From Oscillospiraceae bacterium (GTDB taxonomy: Bacteria > Bacillota > Clostridia > Oscillospirales > Oscillospiraceae), in contig JAHHSD010000020.1 in NCBI GenBank assembly GCA_020025425.1, forward strand, positions 1 through 30,710: DNA of 30,710 bases, written 5' to 3'. Shown here piece by piece: positions 20,870 to 28,909 of this stretch (position 1 is its first letter; the number at the start of each line of letters is the position of its first letter). Below the pieces are notes generated by a model. That model made no database searches. It had not been told where the DNA came from and saw nothing but the letters and a program-made list of their open reading frames with translations. The translations under genes and the position numbers were made by a program.

Positions 20870-22075
20870 ATGGAGACAAAGCAAGTAAAACAAGAAAATA
20901 TCCTGGCCGGGACAGTGGGCGCCTTTTTGGGGTCCATTCTGGGTGGTGCGGCCATTGTCCTGGTCAGTCAGCTGGGATATTTTGCCGCGATCTGCGGTCT
21001 GATCATGGCTGTGTGTACCTTAAAGGGCTATGAGCTGCTGGGTGGACGGCTGACCCGCAAGGGAGCGGCCATTTCCGGCGTCCTGATCCTGGTGATGACC
21101 TATGTGGCCTACCAGCTGGACGTCTCAATCGAAGTGGCCAGAGAGCTGTCCGAGTGGTTTGAGATCAGTGTGTTCCAGGTGTTCCGCAGCATTATGACCC
21201 TGCTGAAGGACGGCGTCCTGGATGCCAGGATCTATTGGGGCCAGCTGGCCATGCTGTACCTCTTTACCCTTGTGGGGGCGGTCCCCACCATCCTGGGGGT
21301 GCTGCGGGGCGAGCATGAGATGGTGGATGCGGTTCCCGTGGAGTCCTCTGCCGTCCAGGGTGAGGCCTGGGACGCCTCCTTCCAGATCTACGGAGCGGAT
21401 GGAAACTGGATGAAGGCCGTGCGGCTGAGCATCACCCTGCCCCTGCTCCTGATGCTGTTCCCCCTGGCCAGCATCGTGCTCCTGCTCTCTGCCCGGAGCA
21501 ACGTCAACCCCGGCACAATGATCACCTCCCTGGCCATATTCGTCCTGCTCATGGTCATCTTTGTGGTGCAGATCCGGCTACTGAAGCCCGTGGAAGGGGT
21601 GCAGCAGGTCTTTGTGCGGGCAGGACGGGACCTGTTTCGGGTGGACCTGCCCAAGCTCAATCTCATTCCAGACTGCCGCTTCACCAACAGCAGAATCCCT
21701 CTGAAGGGGCTTATCTGGAACAAGCTCAAGGAGGAGGAGCGGAAGAGGGCCGAGGAGTCCATTCAGAAAGGAATCGGGACCCTGATGCGGGGGAGCGGCC
21801 TGGATCGGAAGAGTGTGGCCAATGCCATCCAGTACCTGCCGGACCCCCAGCTGGAGAAGGAAGATAAATGGGTCTGGACCATCTCCTACGCGGTCCCCAC
21901 CAGCACCGGGAATGAGGTGCGCAAAAAAATGAAAATTGCCAAAATGTACCCCAATTTTGCCCCGGTCTACGACGTGACCCCGCCCACCGGACCGGCTTCC
22001 GCCAACTGGGCCTTTGTGGCCGTCATATTGGTGCTGAGCCTGGGTGCCACCGCCGTTCTTTGGAGCATGATATAA
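20870..22075 (+). CDS. unknown polytopic membrane protein, 401 aa
   Basis: I do not recognise the family. About seven hydrophobic segments are visible: four in the first 170 residues (starting ILAGTVGAFLGSILGG), two in the middle (LSITLPLLLMLFPLASIVLLL and ITSLAIFVLLMVIFVV) and one at the very C-terminus (WAFVAVILVLSLGATAVLW). Between the sixth and seventh is a soluble domain of about 130 residues, rich in charged residues (KLKEEERKRAEESIQKG). The single C-terminal anchor after a charged cytoplasmic-type domain is notable. Start ATG with GGAAGGG upstream and a promoter at 20807. It is a single gene ending at a strong terminator, so context gives no hint of function. Confidence 0.75.
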   Translation: METKQVKQENILAGTVGAFLGSILGGAAIVLVSQLGYFAAICGLIMAVCTLKGYELLGGRLTRKGAAISGVLILVMTYVAYQLDVSIEVARELSEWFEISVFQVFRSIMTLLKDGVLDARIYWGQLAMLYLFTLVGAVPTILGVLRGEHEMVDAVPVESSAVQGEAWDASFQIYGADGNWMKAVRLSITLPLLLMLFPLASIVLLLSARSNVNPGTMITSLAIFVLLMVIFVVQIRLLKPVEGVQQVFVRAGRDLFRVDLPKLNLIPDCRFTNSRIPLKGLIWNKLKEEERKRAEESIQKGIGTLMRGSGLDRKSVANAIQYLPDPQLEKEDKWVWTISYAVPTSTGNEVRKKMKIAKMYPNFAPVYDVTPPTGPASANWAFVAVILVLSLGATAVLWSMI

Positions 22076-22081
22076 AATTAG

Positions 22082-22120
22082 AAAGCCAGCCGCAGAATGA
22101 TTCTGCGGCTGGCTTTTTTT
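22082..22120. terminator. bidirectional terminator between convergent genes
   Basis: A 16 bp stem (AAAGCCAGCCGCAGAA with its complement) and a 3 nt loop, with T7 on the plus strand and a TTTC/TAATTTT run on the minus strand. It touches the tctA stop codon. Confidence 0.9.
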
Positions 22121-23651
22121 ATGGATTGCGCCCGGTTTTCCGGGCCGCCCAGAGTTTGTGGACCGGGCCGGAGGTACACAGCATCACCAGGATGCACACC
22201 AGCAGCACCAGGGAGATGGGGTTGCTGACCAGATCCGCCAGCAGCCGGAGGGGGGAGTTGCCCGCCACCAGGGCGGCCCGGCGGAAGTTCTGCTCCAGCA
22301 GGTCGGCCAGAATGATGCCCAGGATCATGGGGCCGACCGGGAGCTTGTAGAGCTTCATCAGATAGCCCAGCACACCGAAGCCCACCATCCAGTAGATGTC
22401 CAGAATGGAGTGGTTGATGGAGAAGGCCCCCACCACGGACAGCACCATGATAATGGGCATCAGGATCTCCTTGGGGACCTCCACGATTTTGGAAAAGGCC
22501 CGGATGCCAGTGGAGCCGAAGAGCCCGAGAAAGAGGTTGCCCACCAGCATGGCCCCGATGATGTAGTAGAACACCTGGGGGCTGCTGACCATGAGCATAG
22601 GGCCGGGGTTCAGCCCGTGGATGTACATGGCCCCAAGCATCACCGCGGTCACCGCGTCGCCGGGGATTCCCAGGGAGAGCATGGGGATGCAGGCGCCGCC
22701 GATGGCGGCGTTGTTGGCGGCCTCCGGGGCCACCAGGCCCTCCAGCGCCCCCTCCCCAAAGGGGGGATCGGGATTTTTGACGGTGCGCTTGGCGTGGTCG
22801 TAGGCCAGAAGGGCGGCCAGGTCGCCGCCCGTGCCGGGCAGAGCCCCCACCACCGAGCCGATCAGGGAGCTTTTTACCGTCAGGGGCAGGAAACGTTTGG
22901 TGGTTTTCCAGCTGGGGACGATTTTGTCCACCTTCTGCCGGACCGGCTTGGTGTTCAGGTCCCGGAGCTGGATCAGCGCCTCCGAAAAGCCAAACAGGCC
23001 GATTATCACCACCACATAGTTGACGCCCATCATCATATAGGTGCGGAGCATGGAGCCATCAGGCCCCAGGACAAAGCGGGGGTGTCCGGTCTGGCTGTCC
23101 AGGCCGATGAAGCCCACGAACAGGCCGATGGAGGCGGCCAGCACCCCCCGCACCGGGCTGTCGCTGCCCAGGCTGCCCACCAGGAGCAGGCCCATGACGG
23201 CCAGCAGGAAATAGTCCCGGGGGGCAATGCGCATGGCGAACTGGGAGAGGTAGGGGGCGCCGAAGCACAGAATGAAGGTGCCGATCAGCCCGCCCAGCAC
23301 CGACTGGATCACCGTGACGCCGATGGCCTGGCCCGCCAGGCCCTTTTTTGCCAGGGGGTAGCCGTCCAGGGCGGTGGCCACTGCGGCGGGAGCGCCGGGG
23401 ATATTCAGAAGAATGGCGGAGCGGGAGCCGCCGTACACCCCGCCGATATAGATGCCCACCATGGCGGCCAGGGCGGGGAGGGTGTCCCAGGAGTAGGTGA
23501 AGGAGATCAGCAGGGAGGCCGCCATGGTCACCGAGAGACCGGGGACCGCTCCGATGTAGATGCCGAAAAAGACGCCGGCCCCCAGGCACAGGAGGAGCAG
23601 CGGGTCTGTGACCGCCTGGGCGGCATAGTGGAAGGCTTCGTGGATGGGCAA
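22119..23651 (-). CDS. tctA: tripartite tricarboxylate transporter, large membrane subunit TctA
   Basis: A 510-aa membrane protein with about 12 hydrophobic segments. It contains the family motifs GAVPGLSVTMAASLLISFTY, GIYIGGVYGGSRSAILLNIPGAPAAVATALDGYPLAKKG, SLIGSVVGALPGTGGDLAALLAYDHAKR and GVVAPEAANNAA-like GLVAPEAANNAAIGGACIP. TctA forms the transport channel with TctB and takes substrate from the binding protein TctC, using an ion gradient. Family substrates include citrate, tartrate and aromatic acids. Start TTG, supported by AAGGAG eight bases upstream. The start lies 13 bp after the tctB stop; the three genes share one strand. Confidence 0.95.
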   Translation of the reverse strand: MPIHEAFHYAAQAVTDPLLLLCLGAGVFFGIYIGAVPGLSVTMAASLLISFTYSWDTLPALAAMVGIYIGGVYGGSRSAILLNIPGAPAAVATALDGYPLAKKGLAGQAIGVTVIQSVLGGLIGTFILCFGAPYLSQFAMRIAPRDYFLLAVMGLLLVGSLGSDSPVRGVLAASIGLFVGFIGLDSQTGHPRFVLGPDGSMLRTYMMMGVNYVVVIIGLFGFSEALIQLRDLNTKPVRQKVDKIVPSWKTTKRFLPLTVKSSLIGSVVGALPGTGGDLAALLAYDHAKRTVKNPDPPFGEGALEGLVAPEAANNAAIGGACIPMLSLGIPGDAVTAVMLGAMYIHGLNPGPMLMVSSPQVFYYIIGAMLVGNLFLGLFGSTGIRAFSKIVEVPKEILMPIIMVLSVVGAFSINHSILDIYWMVGFGVLGYLMKLYKLPVGPMILGIILADLLEQNFRRAALVAGNSPLRLLADLVSNPISLVLLVCILVMLCTSGPVHKLWAARKTGRNP

Positions 23652-23664
23652 AGAAATCTCTCCT

Positions 23665-24135
23665 TTAAGGCAGCTGAACCAGGAAAATATGCTGGAACAG
23701 GACCAGGATGCACAGGGCGGAAAGCCCGGCGATCACCAGCATGCGGACCTTCCTGGCCCGGTCCAGGGTGAACATGGAGACGGCCAGGAAGAGAAAGGTG
23801 GCGGGGAAAAAGCCCAGCGGCTCCAGCAGGACCACATAGACAAGGCAGTACAGCAGGATGGGCCCCACCTTGCCGGGGAAGAGGAAACGGACAGTCTCCC
23901 GCCACCGCCCATCGGGAGCGGGCTGGGCGGACCTCCCCCGGCTCTCTGCCAGAAGCACCCCGCACATGACCACCATGACGACGGAGCACAGCAGGGGGAC
24001 CGTCCCCTCGCCGGAGAGCTGGGGGGCGGGGAGAAAGAGGGTCAGAGAGGCGGCCAGACAGAGGAGAGAGAACAGCCCCAGGGCAATGAGGAAAACCCGC
24101 TCGCCCCTGGGGGACGCATGCTTTTCAGATTTCAC
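23665..24135 (-). CDS. tctB: tripartite tricarboxylate transporter, small membrane subunit TctB
   Basis: A 156-aa protein with four predicted membrane helices (starting VFLIALGLFSLLCLAASLTLF) and the TctB-typical LEPLGFFPATFLFLAVSMFTLDR. It partners TctA. The frame is open to 24330 but the extra residues overlap the tctC 3' end and do not look like protein. GTG 24135 has AAAGGAGG 11 bases upstream and gives the usual length. The GTG start and the hairpin ahead of it should keep its level below that of TctC. Confidence 0.9.
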   Translation of the reverse strand: MKSEKHASPRGERVFLIALGLFSLLCLAASLTLFLPAPQLSGEGTVPLLCSVVMVVMCGVLLAESRGRSAQPAPDGRWRETVRFLFPGKVGPILLYCLVYVVLLEPLGFFPATFLFLAVSMFTLDRARKVRMLVIAGLSALCILVLFQHIFLVQLP

Positions 24136-24167
24136 GGTCGCTCCGACCTCCTTTGTCCATATAGCGG

Positions 24168-24214
24168 TCAGGTGGGTGGGCCGGTCCTGTGTCAGAGGCG
24201 TCCCACCCACCTGA
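24168..24214 (-). terminator. intergenic hairpin between tctC and tctB (attenuator-like)
   Basis: A 13 bp inverted repeat (TCAGGTGGGTGGG with its complement) and a 21 nt loop, without a strong T-tract. It could limit read-through or stabilise the tctC transcript, giving an excess of binding protein. Confidence 0.5.
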
Positions 24215-24244
24215 GTGTGTCTGATTGGATTGTGCCTGGAACTG

Positions 24245-25282
24245 TTATCGCTGGATGCCCACGGTGCCGGGGTCGATGGGGGCCACACCGGAGTCATAGA
24301 GCAGGTAGCTGGTCTTGGAGCGGTACTCATTCAGGTACTCCACGGCCTCCTCCCCGGACAGGCCCATGAGGAAGCAGCCCTTGGAGGCAACCAGTTCCTG
24401 GAAGCCGGGGTCGGCACAGGCCGTCTGGAAGGCAGCGGTGAGGGTGTCGATGACGGCCTGGTCAGCGCCCTGCCGGACGAACACCCCGTAGAAGGGGCCC
24501 CAGGGCAGCACGCTGCTGTACTCGGGATAGATCTCGGTGATGGCGGGGACCTCGTCAAAGCCGGCCAGCCTCTCATTGTGGAACATGGCCAGGATACGGA
24601 TGTCCCCGGACTGATAGAAGCTGGAGATGGAGCCCAGGGTGGAGATGCCGAAATCGGCGTTGCCCCCCATGACATTGGTGGCGCACTCGTTTTCCCCGTC
24701 GAAGGGGACCATGGTGACCTGGGTGCCGCTGATGCGCTCCAGCATGGTGGCGATGGTCTGGGGCAGGCCGCCCACGCCGGTGGAGGCCATAATGACCTTG
24801 CCGGGGGAGGCATGGATGTCGTCAAACAGCTCCTGGAGGGTCTGGTACTTGGAGTCCTTGGCCACGAAGATCCCGCCGAAGCTGTTGCACAGCAGGCTGA
24901 TGGGGTAGAAGTCCTCATAGTCCAGCTGGCTGGTGCCCATAACCTTGGCGATCTGGGGGTTCTCGGCGCCGAAGAGCAGCTCGTAGCCGTCGGCGGGCTG
25001 GGCGTTCACATAGGCGGTGGATACGCCGCCGCCGGAGCCGGCGCGGTTGACAAAGACGATGGATTTTCCAAGCGCCTCCTGGGCCGCCAGACCGGCCGCC
25101 CGGGAGACGGTGTCGCAGACACCGCCGGCGCTCCACATGATGGTGCCCTGAAGGTTTTTGGAGGGGTAGGGCTGCTCCTGTTTGCCGGAATCGGAGCCGG
25201 AGGGGGCGGCCGCGGGGCCGCAGGCGGCCAGGGAGATCAGAACTGCCAGAGCAAGGGCGCAGGTGAAAAGCTTTTTTATCAT
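24245..25282 (-). CDS. tctC: tripartite tricarboxylate transporter substrate-binding lipoprotein TctC
   Basis: A 345-aa extracytoplasmic binding protein. The signal MIKKLFTCALALAVLISLAAC ends in a lipobox (LAAC, Cys21). Family features follow: GTIMWSAGGVCDTVSR, FVNRAGSGGGVSTAYVNAQPADGYELLF, and a second-domain ASTGVGGLPQTIATML. It captures a carboxylate for TctAB. The glycine-rich loop takes the form GSGGG with surrounding Ser/Thr, but specificity cannot be read from it. Start ATG 25282, with GAGGA nine bases upstream; the ATG at 25291 lies directly against that site. Confidence 0.93.
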   Translation of the reverse strand: MIKKLFTCALALAVLISLAACGPAAAPSGSDSGKQEQPYPSKNLQGTIMWSAGGVCDTVSRAAGLAAQEALGKSIVFVNRAGSGGGVSTAYVNAQPADGYELLFGAENPQIAKVMGTSQLDYEDFYPISLLCNSFGGIFVAKDSKYQTLQELFDDIHASPGKVIMASTGVGGLPQTIATMLERISGTQVTMVPFDGENECATNVMGGNADFGISTLGSISSFYQSGDIRILAMFHNERLAGFDEVPAITEIYPEYSSVLPWGPFYGVFVRQGADQAVIDTLTAAFQTACADPGFQELVASKGCFLMGLSGEEAVEYLNEYRSKTSYLLYDSGVAPIDPGTVGIQR

Positions 25283-25338
25283 CAGATACATTCCTCGAAT
25301 TTTCCAGAATAAATGGGACGGATAAATTACCACTGTAC

Positions 25339-25366
25339 ATTATACCCTCTGTGGGTGAAAATGCAA
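25339..25366 (-). promoter_or_regulatory. sigma-A promoter of the tctCBA operon
   Basis: On the minus strand TTGCAT (25366-25361), 16 nt, TATAAT (25344-25339). It lies just after the aroE stop, so tctCBA has its own promoter even though the genes point the same way. Confidence 0.85.
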
Positions 25367-25385
25367 CTATATCACAGTTGGAGCA

Positions 25386-26240
25386 TCAGCCCTGCACAGC
25401 GTCGAACATCCACTGGGCGGGGACCTGGGCCCCGGTCCAGAGCCTGATCTGCTCCAGACCCTGGTAGACCACCATGCCCAGGCCGTTCAGCGTGGGGCAG
25501 CCGGCCTGCCGGGCCTGGCGGAGAAAGAGAGTCTCCTCGGGCTGGTAGACGGCGTCCCAGCAGAACTGCGCCGGGGAAAAGCACTGGGGCTCCAGAGGGC
25601 TCTCGTCCAGATGGGGGGCCATGCCCAGACCGGAGAGATTCAGGAGGACCTGGGCCTGGGCCGCCGCTGCGGCCACCCCTTTGCGGTCCGCCGCCAGGAT
25701 GGGGTCGGCCATGCCGGGAAATTGGGCGTTGAGCTCTTGGGCCAGCCTGGCCCCGGACCCGGTCACCGATACGATGTGGATGTGGGCCGCCCCGTGGGCG
25801 GCCAGCTCGAAGCAGACCGCCCGGGCCGCTCCGCCCGCGCCAAAGCTCAGAAAGCGCTTTCCGGCCGGGCCGCCCTTCAGCTGGGACTCCAGAGAGCGGA
25901 GAAAGCCAGTGCCATCGGTGTTGTACCCCACCAGCCTGCCGTCGGTGACGACCACGGTGTTGCAGGCCCCCACCCGGCGGGCGCTCTCGTCCAGCTGGTC
26001 CAGCAGGGGGAGGATGGTCTCCTTATAGGGCTTGGTCACAGCAAAGCCGGAGAAATTCATCCGCCGGATGCCCTCCACCACATAGGGCAGGTCCTCCTTC
26101 CGGGCCACCTCGATGGGGAGATAGAAGCAGTCCAGCCCCATGCGGCGGTACACGTCATTTTGCAGCCGATAGGAGATGGACTGGGCCAGAGGTGTGCCCA
26201 GCAGGCCGATCAGTTTGGTGTGGACCGTGATATATTCCAT
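25386..26240 (-). CDS. aroE: shikimate dehydrogenase (AroE family)
   Basis: A 284-aa NADP(H)-dependent oxidoreductase interconverting 3-dehydroshikimate and shikimate. The substrate-binding Ser pair is in AQSISY (Ser21, Ser23). Catalytic Lys73 is in TKPYK (usually TxPxK), with Asn94 in GACNT and Asp109 in YNTDGTGF. The dinucleotide site is FGAGGAARA (about 133-141). Codons and length are ordinary. The ribosome binding site is weak (GGGGGAC). It is not in an aro cluster; instead it lies 104 bp ahead of tctCBA. Some AroE relatives (quinate/shikimate dehydrogenases) are catabolic and associated with uptake genes, so a catabolic role is possible. Confidence 0.9.
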   Translation of the reverse strand: MEYITVHTKLIGLLGTPLAQSISYRLQNDVYRRMGLDCFYLPIEVARKEDLPYVVEGIRRMNFSGFAVTKPYKETILPLLDQLDESARRVGACNTVVVTDGRLVGYNTDGTGFLRSLESQLKGGPAGKRFLSFGAGGAARAVCFELAAHGAAHIHIVSVTGSGARLAQELNAQFPGMADPILAADRKGVAAAAAQAQVLLNLSGLGMAPHLDESPLEPQCFSPAQFCWDAVYQPEETLFLRQARQAGCPTLNGLGMVVYQGLEQIRLWTGAQVPAQWMFDAVQG

Positions 26241-26415
26241 AGCGTCTGTCCCCCAGTTGGATGCCCGGTTGCGGGCGATGTACCTATAATGTAAACGAAA
26301 AGCCGGGGGAAGTCCAGTTTTTTATAGAAAGTTTCAAGCGGGTCGGGTGGCGTGGGGTGCGATTGGGAGAAGGAGACAGGAGCGGAGGGGAGGCGCAACT
26401 CAGGTGGGAATGGAC

Positions 26416-26444
26416 TTGCAATCTCATATGGAGTGTTTTATAAT
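26416..26444 (+). promoter_or_regulatory. sigma-A promoter of the transketolase operon
   Basis: TTGCAA (26416-26421), 17 nt, TATAAT (26439-26444). The rest of the 26241-26544 interval shows no gene; the aroE promoter on the opposite strand must also lie here. Confidence 0.85.
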
Positions 26445-26544
26445 AAATTAGATCGGATTCAGAGAGACAAAAGCAGAAATGAGTCCATTTTTGCCGCCGC
26501 AGTCCGTCTGCGGAAAGAAATTATTGATATCAAAGGAGAAAGCC

Positions 26545-27390
26545 ATGACTGCGAATGAAAAAAAGCAATTGATGGCGTTGGCCTGTAAGATCCGCATGGG
26601 CGTGATCGAAGGTACGCACAGTGCCAAGGCCGGTCATCCCGGCGGCAGCCTGTCTGCCGCCGACATGTTTGCCTACCTCTATGGAAAGGAGCTGAATGTG
26701 AATCCCGCCGACCCCAAGTGGGAGGATCGGGACCGCTTCGTCCTGTCCAAGGGACACACCGCCCCCGGCCTGTATGCCGCCCTGGCCAACCGGGGCTTCT
26801 TCCCCGTGGAGGAGCTGCTGACCCTGCGCCATGTGGGCAGCCGGCTCCAGGGCCACCCCAACATGAACGAGACTCCCGGCGTGGACATGTCCACCGGCTC
26901 CCTGGGCCAGGGTGTGTCCGCCGCCGCCGGTATGGCGCTGGCCGCCAAGTATCAGGGCAAGGACCACCGGGTCTACACCCTGCTGGGCGACGGCGAGATC
27001 CAGGAGGGCCAGGTGTGGGAGGCCTTCATGTTTGCCCACCACTACAAGCTGGACAACCTGTGCGTCATCATCGACAACAACGGCCTTCAGATCGACGGCC
27101 GCGTGGGCGACGTGATGAGCCCCTATCCCATCCCCGAGAAGCTGTGCGCCTTCGGCTTCGAGGTCGTGGAGATCGACGGCCACGACTTTGAGCAGATGGA
27201 GAGCGCCTTTGCCAAGGCCAAGGCCACCAAGGGCGTCCCCTTTGCCATCGTGATGAAGACCATCAAGGGTAAGGGCGTCAGCTTTATGGAGGACCAGGCG
27301 GGCTGGCACGGCAAGGCCCCCAACGACGAGCAGTGTGAGCAGGCCATGAGTGAGCTGCGCGCTCAGCTGGCAGAAGTGGAGGCGATGTAA
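26545..27390 (+). CDS. transketolase, N-terminal (ThDP-binding) subunit
   Basis: A 281-aa protein forming the N-terminal half of a split transketolase. It contains HSAKAGHPGGSLSAADM, LSKGHTAPGLYAALANRG, GSLGQGVSAAAGMA and the thiamine diphosphate motif GDGEIQEGQVWEA ending in IIDNN. With the next gene's product it transfers two-carbon units in the non-oxidative pentose phosphate pathway. Start ATG 26545, with AAAGGAG upstream; the upstream in-frame ATG at 26479 lacks a site. It is one base from the next gene. Biased codons suggest high expression. Similar subunits occur in 1-deoxyxylulose and transketolase-like enzymes, but the pair arrangement favours transketolase. Confidence 0.95.
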   Translation: MTANEKKQLMALACKIRMGVIEGTHSAKAGHPGGSLSAADMFAYLYGKELNVNPADPKWEDRDRFVLSKGHTAPGLYAALANRGFFPVEELLTLRHVGSRLQGHPNMNETPGVDMSTGSLGQGVSAAAGMALAAKYQGKDHRVYTLLGDGEIQEGQVWEAFMFAHHYKLDNLCVIIDNNGLQIDGRVGDVMSPYPIPEKLCAFGFEVVEIDGHDFEQMESAFAKAKATKGVPFAIVMKTIKGKGVSFMEDQAGWHGKAPNDEQCEQAMSELRAQLAEVEAM

Positions 27391-27391
27391 G

Positions 27392-28333
27392 ATGGCAGAC
27401 GTAAAGAAGATCGCGACCCGTGACAGCTACGGCAACGCGCTGAAGGAGCTGGCCGCCCAGCATGACGACCTGATCGTCTTTGACGCCGACCTGGCCGGCG
27501 CCACCAAGACCGGCGTGTTCAAGAAGGAGTATCCTGACCGCCACTTCAACTGCGGCATTGCCGAGGGCAACATGATGGCCGTGGCCGCCGGCGCCGCCGC
27601 TGCCGGCCTGAAGCCCTTCGCCTCCACCTTCGCCATGTTCGCCGCCGGCCGTGCCTTTGAGCAGATCCGCAACTCCATCGGCTATCCCCACCTGAACGTG
27701 AAGATCGGCGCCACCCACGGCGGTATCTCCGTGGGCGAGGACGGCGCCTCCCACCAGTGCTGCGAGGATTTCGCCCTGATGCGCTCCATCCCCGGCATGA
27801 CCGTCATCTGCCCCTCTGACGACGTGGAGGCCCGCGCCGCGGTCAAGGCCGCCTACGAGCACGAGGGCCCCGTCTACCTGCGCTTTGGCCGTCTGGCTGT
27901 GCCCGTGTTCCACCAGGAGGAGGGCTTCCGCTTTGAGATCGGCAAGGGCGAGGTGCTGATGGACGGCACCGATGTGGCCATCATCGCCACCGGCCTGATG
28001 GTCAACGAGGCCCTGGAGGCCGGCAAGGCCCTGGCCGAGCAGGGCATTCACGCCCGGGTCATCAACTTGGCCACCATCAAGCCCCTGGACGAGGAGCTGG
28101 TCCTCAAGGCCGCCCGCGAGTGCGGCAAGGTGGTCACCTGCGAGGAGCACTCCGTCATCGGCGGCCTGGGTGAGGCCGTCTGCGGCCTGCTCAGCGAGAA
28201 GTGCCCCACTCCCGTGCGCCGCATCGGCGTGAACGACGAGTATGGCTACTCCGGCCCTGCCGCCGAGCTGCTCAAGCGGTTCGGTCTGAGCAGCGAGCAC
28301 ATCATCGAAGTGGTGAAGGAGTTCTGCAAGTAA
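27392..28333 (+). CDS. transketolase, C-terminal subunit
   Basis: A 313-aa protein: pyrimidine-binding domain (residues 1-175) with the cofactor-activating Glu in NCGIAEGNMMAVAAG, FASTFAMFAAGRAFEQIRNS, and ATHGGISVGEDGASHQ, then the transketolase C-terminal domain (about 190-310). Start ATG 27392, one base after the TAA of the N-terminal subunit, with GGAGG of the site lying inside that gene's last codons; translational coupling should give equal amounts of the two subunits. Confidence 0.95.
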   Translation: MADVKKIATRDSYGNALKELAAQHDDLIVFDADLAGATKTGVFKKEYPDRHFNCGIAEGNMMAVAAGAAAAGLKPFASTFAMFAAGRAFEQIRNSIGYPHLNVKIGATHGGISVGEDGASHQCCEDFALMRSIPGMTVICPSDDVEARAAVKAAYEHEGPVYLRFGRLAVPVFHQEEGFRFEIGKGEVLMDGTDVAIIATGLMVNEALEAGKALAEQGIHARVINLATIKPLDEELVLKAARECGKVVTCEEHSVIGGLGEAVCGLLSEKCPTPVRRIGVNDEYGYSGPAAELLKRFGLSSEHIIEVVKEFCK

Positions 28334-28366
28334 GCGGGATTCCAAACATTCTCCGGATATCATTGG

Positions 28367-28405
28367 CAGAAGGGCGCGTGCTGCACGCGCCCTTCTGCTG
28401 TTTGA
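28367..28405 (+). terminator. terminator of the transketolase operon
   Basis: A perfect 14 bp stem (CAGAAGGGCGCGTG with its complement) and a 3 nt loop, followed by a short T-containing run. Confidence 0.75.
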
Positions 28406-28473
28406 AAAATTTTTGGTTTGGTGTACGGATTCGTGCACATATTCCATGGTGAGTCACATATACTGGAGTGTAT

Positions 28474-28496
28474 GGCGTCCCAAAAGAGGGGACGCC
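28474..28496 (+). other. leader hairpin ahead of the 35-aa ORF
   Basis: GGCGTCCC (28474-28481) pairs with GGGACGCC (28489-28496) around a loop of A-rich sequence, 30 bp before the start codon of the small ORF. A TATACT at about 28459-28464 could be its -10, without a clear -35. It may be structural or regulatory. Confidence 0.4.
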
Positions 28497-28526
28497 GATT
28501 TTGATACCAGTAAAGGAGAGCAAACC

Positions 28527-28634
28527 ATGGACGAGAAAATCGAAAACAGCCTGCCCCAGCAGCAGAGCGAAAGCCGCCGTGATCTGGATGACCTGATTTT
28601 TCAGGGCGACAGCTGGCTGGCCAGCGATCGATAA
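28527..28634 (+). CDS. 35-aa acidic protein
   Basis: A short ORF beginning MDEKIENSLPQQQ and ending DSWLASDR, with an excellent site (AAAGGAGAG) seven bases upstream of its ATG. It is acidic, hydrophilic and has no membrane segment. A hairpin (GCCGTCTCGCA/TGCGAGACGGC) follows 3 bp after the stop. The spacing of promoter-like element, leader hairpin, ORF and end hairpin suggests a real stand-alone transcript. No family is recognised. Confidence 0.55.
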   Translation: MDEKIENSLPQQQSESRRDLDDLIFQGDSWLASDR

Positions 28635-28636
28635 GA

Positions 28637-28661
28637 GCCGTCTCGCATTTGCGAGACGGCC
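28637..28661 (+). terminator. hairpin after the 35-aa ORF
   Basis: A 10-11 bp perfect stem (GCCGTCTCGCA type) with a short loop, but no T-tract, so termination would be weak. The rest of 28662-28909 holds the prfB promoter and no supported gene. Confidence 0.45.
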
Positions 28662-28818
28662 TTGGCCGGTCAAAGGATCAGAGGGTGTTTTTGTGACGCA
28701 GGAAAGACGACCCTGTCGGTTTTCTTTCCCGTCATCCCTCCGGCCCTGCCGTTTTGAACAGTTTCAGCAGGGAAACAGAGGGGCTTACCCGATAAAACAG
28801 GGAAACAGCAGGTTTTTC

Positions 28819-28847
28819 TTTACATTTTTACCGGATTCGGATATAAT
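28819..28847 (+). promoter_or_regulatory. promoter of prfB
   Basis: TTTACA (28819-28824), 17 nt, TATAAT (28842-28847). Confidence 0.8.
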
Positions 28848-28909
28848 AGTTGGGCTATGTGGACAGCAAGCCCGATCTGGGTATTTTTAGATAGAAAGAG
28901 TGAGGACCC

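Noticed and set aside
28693..28890. 65-codon plus-strand frame ahead of prfB
   Set aside because: It overlaps the prfB promoter, lacks a ribosome binding site and has no coherent composition.
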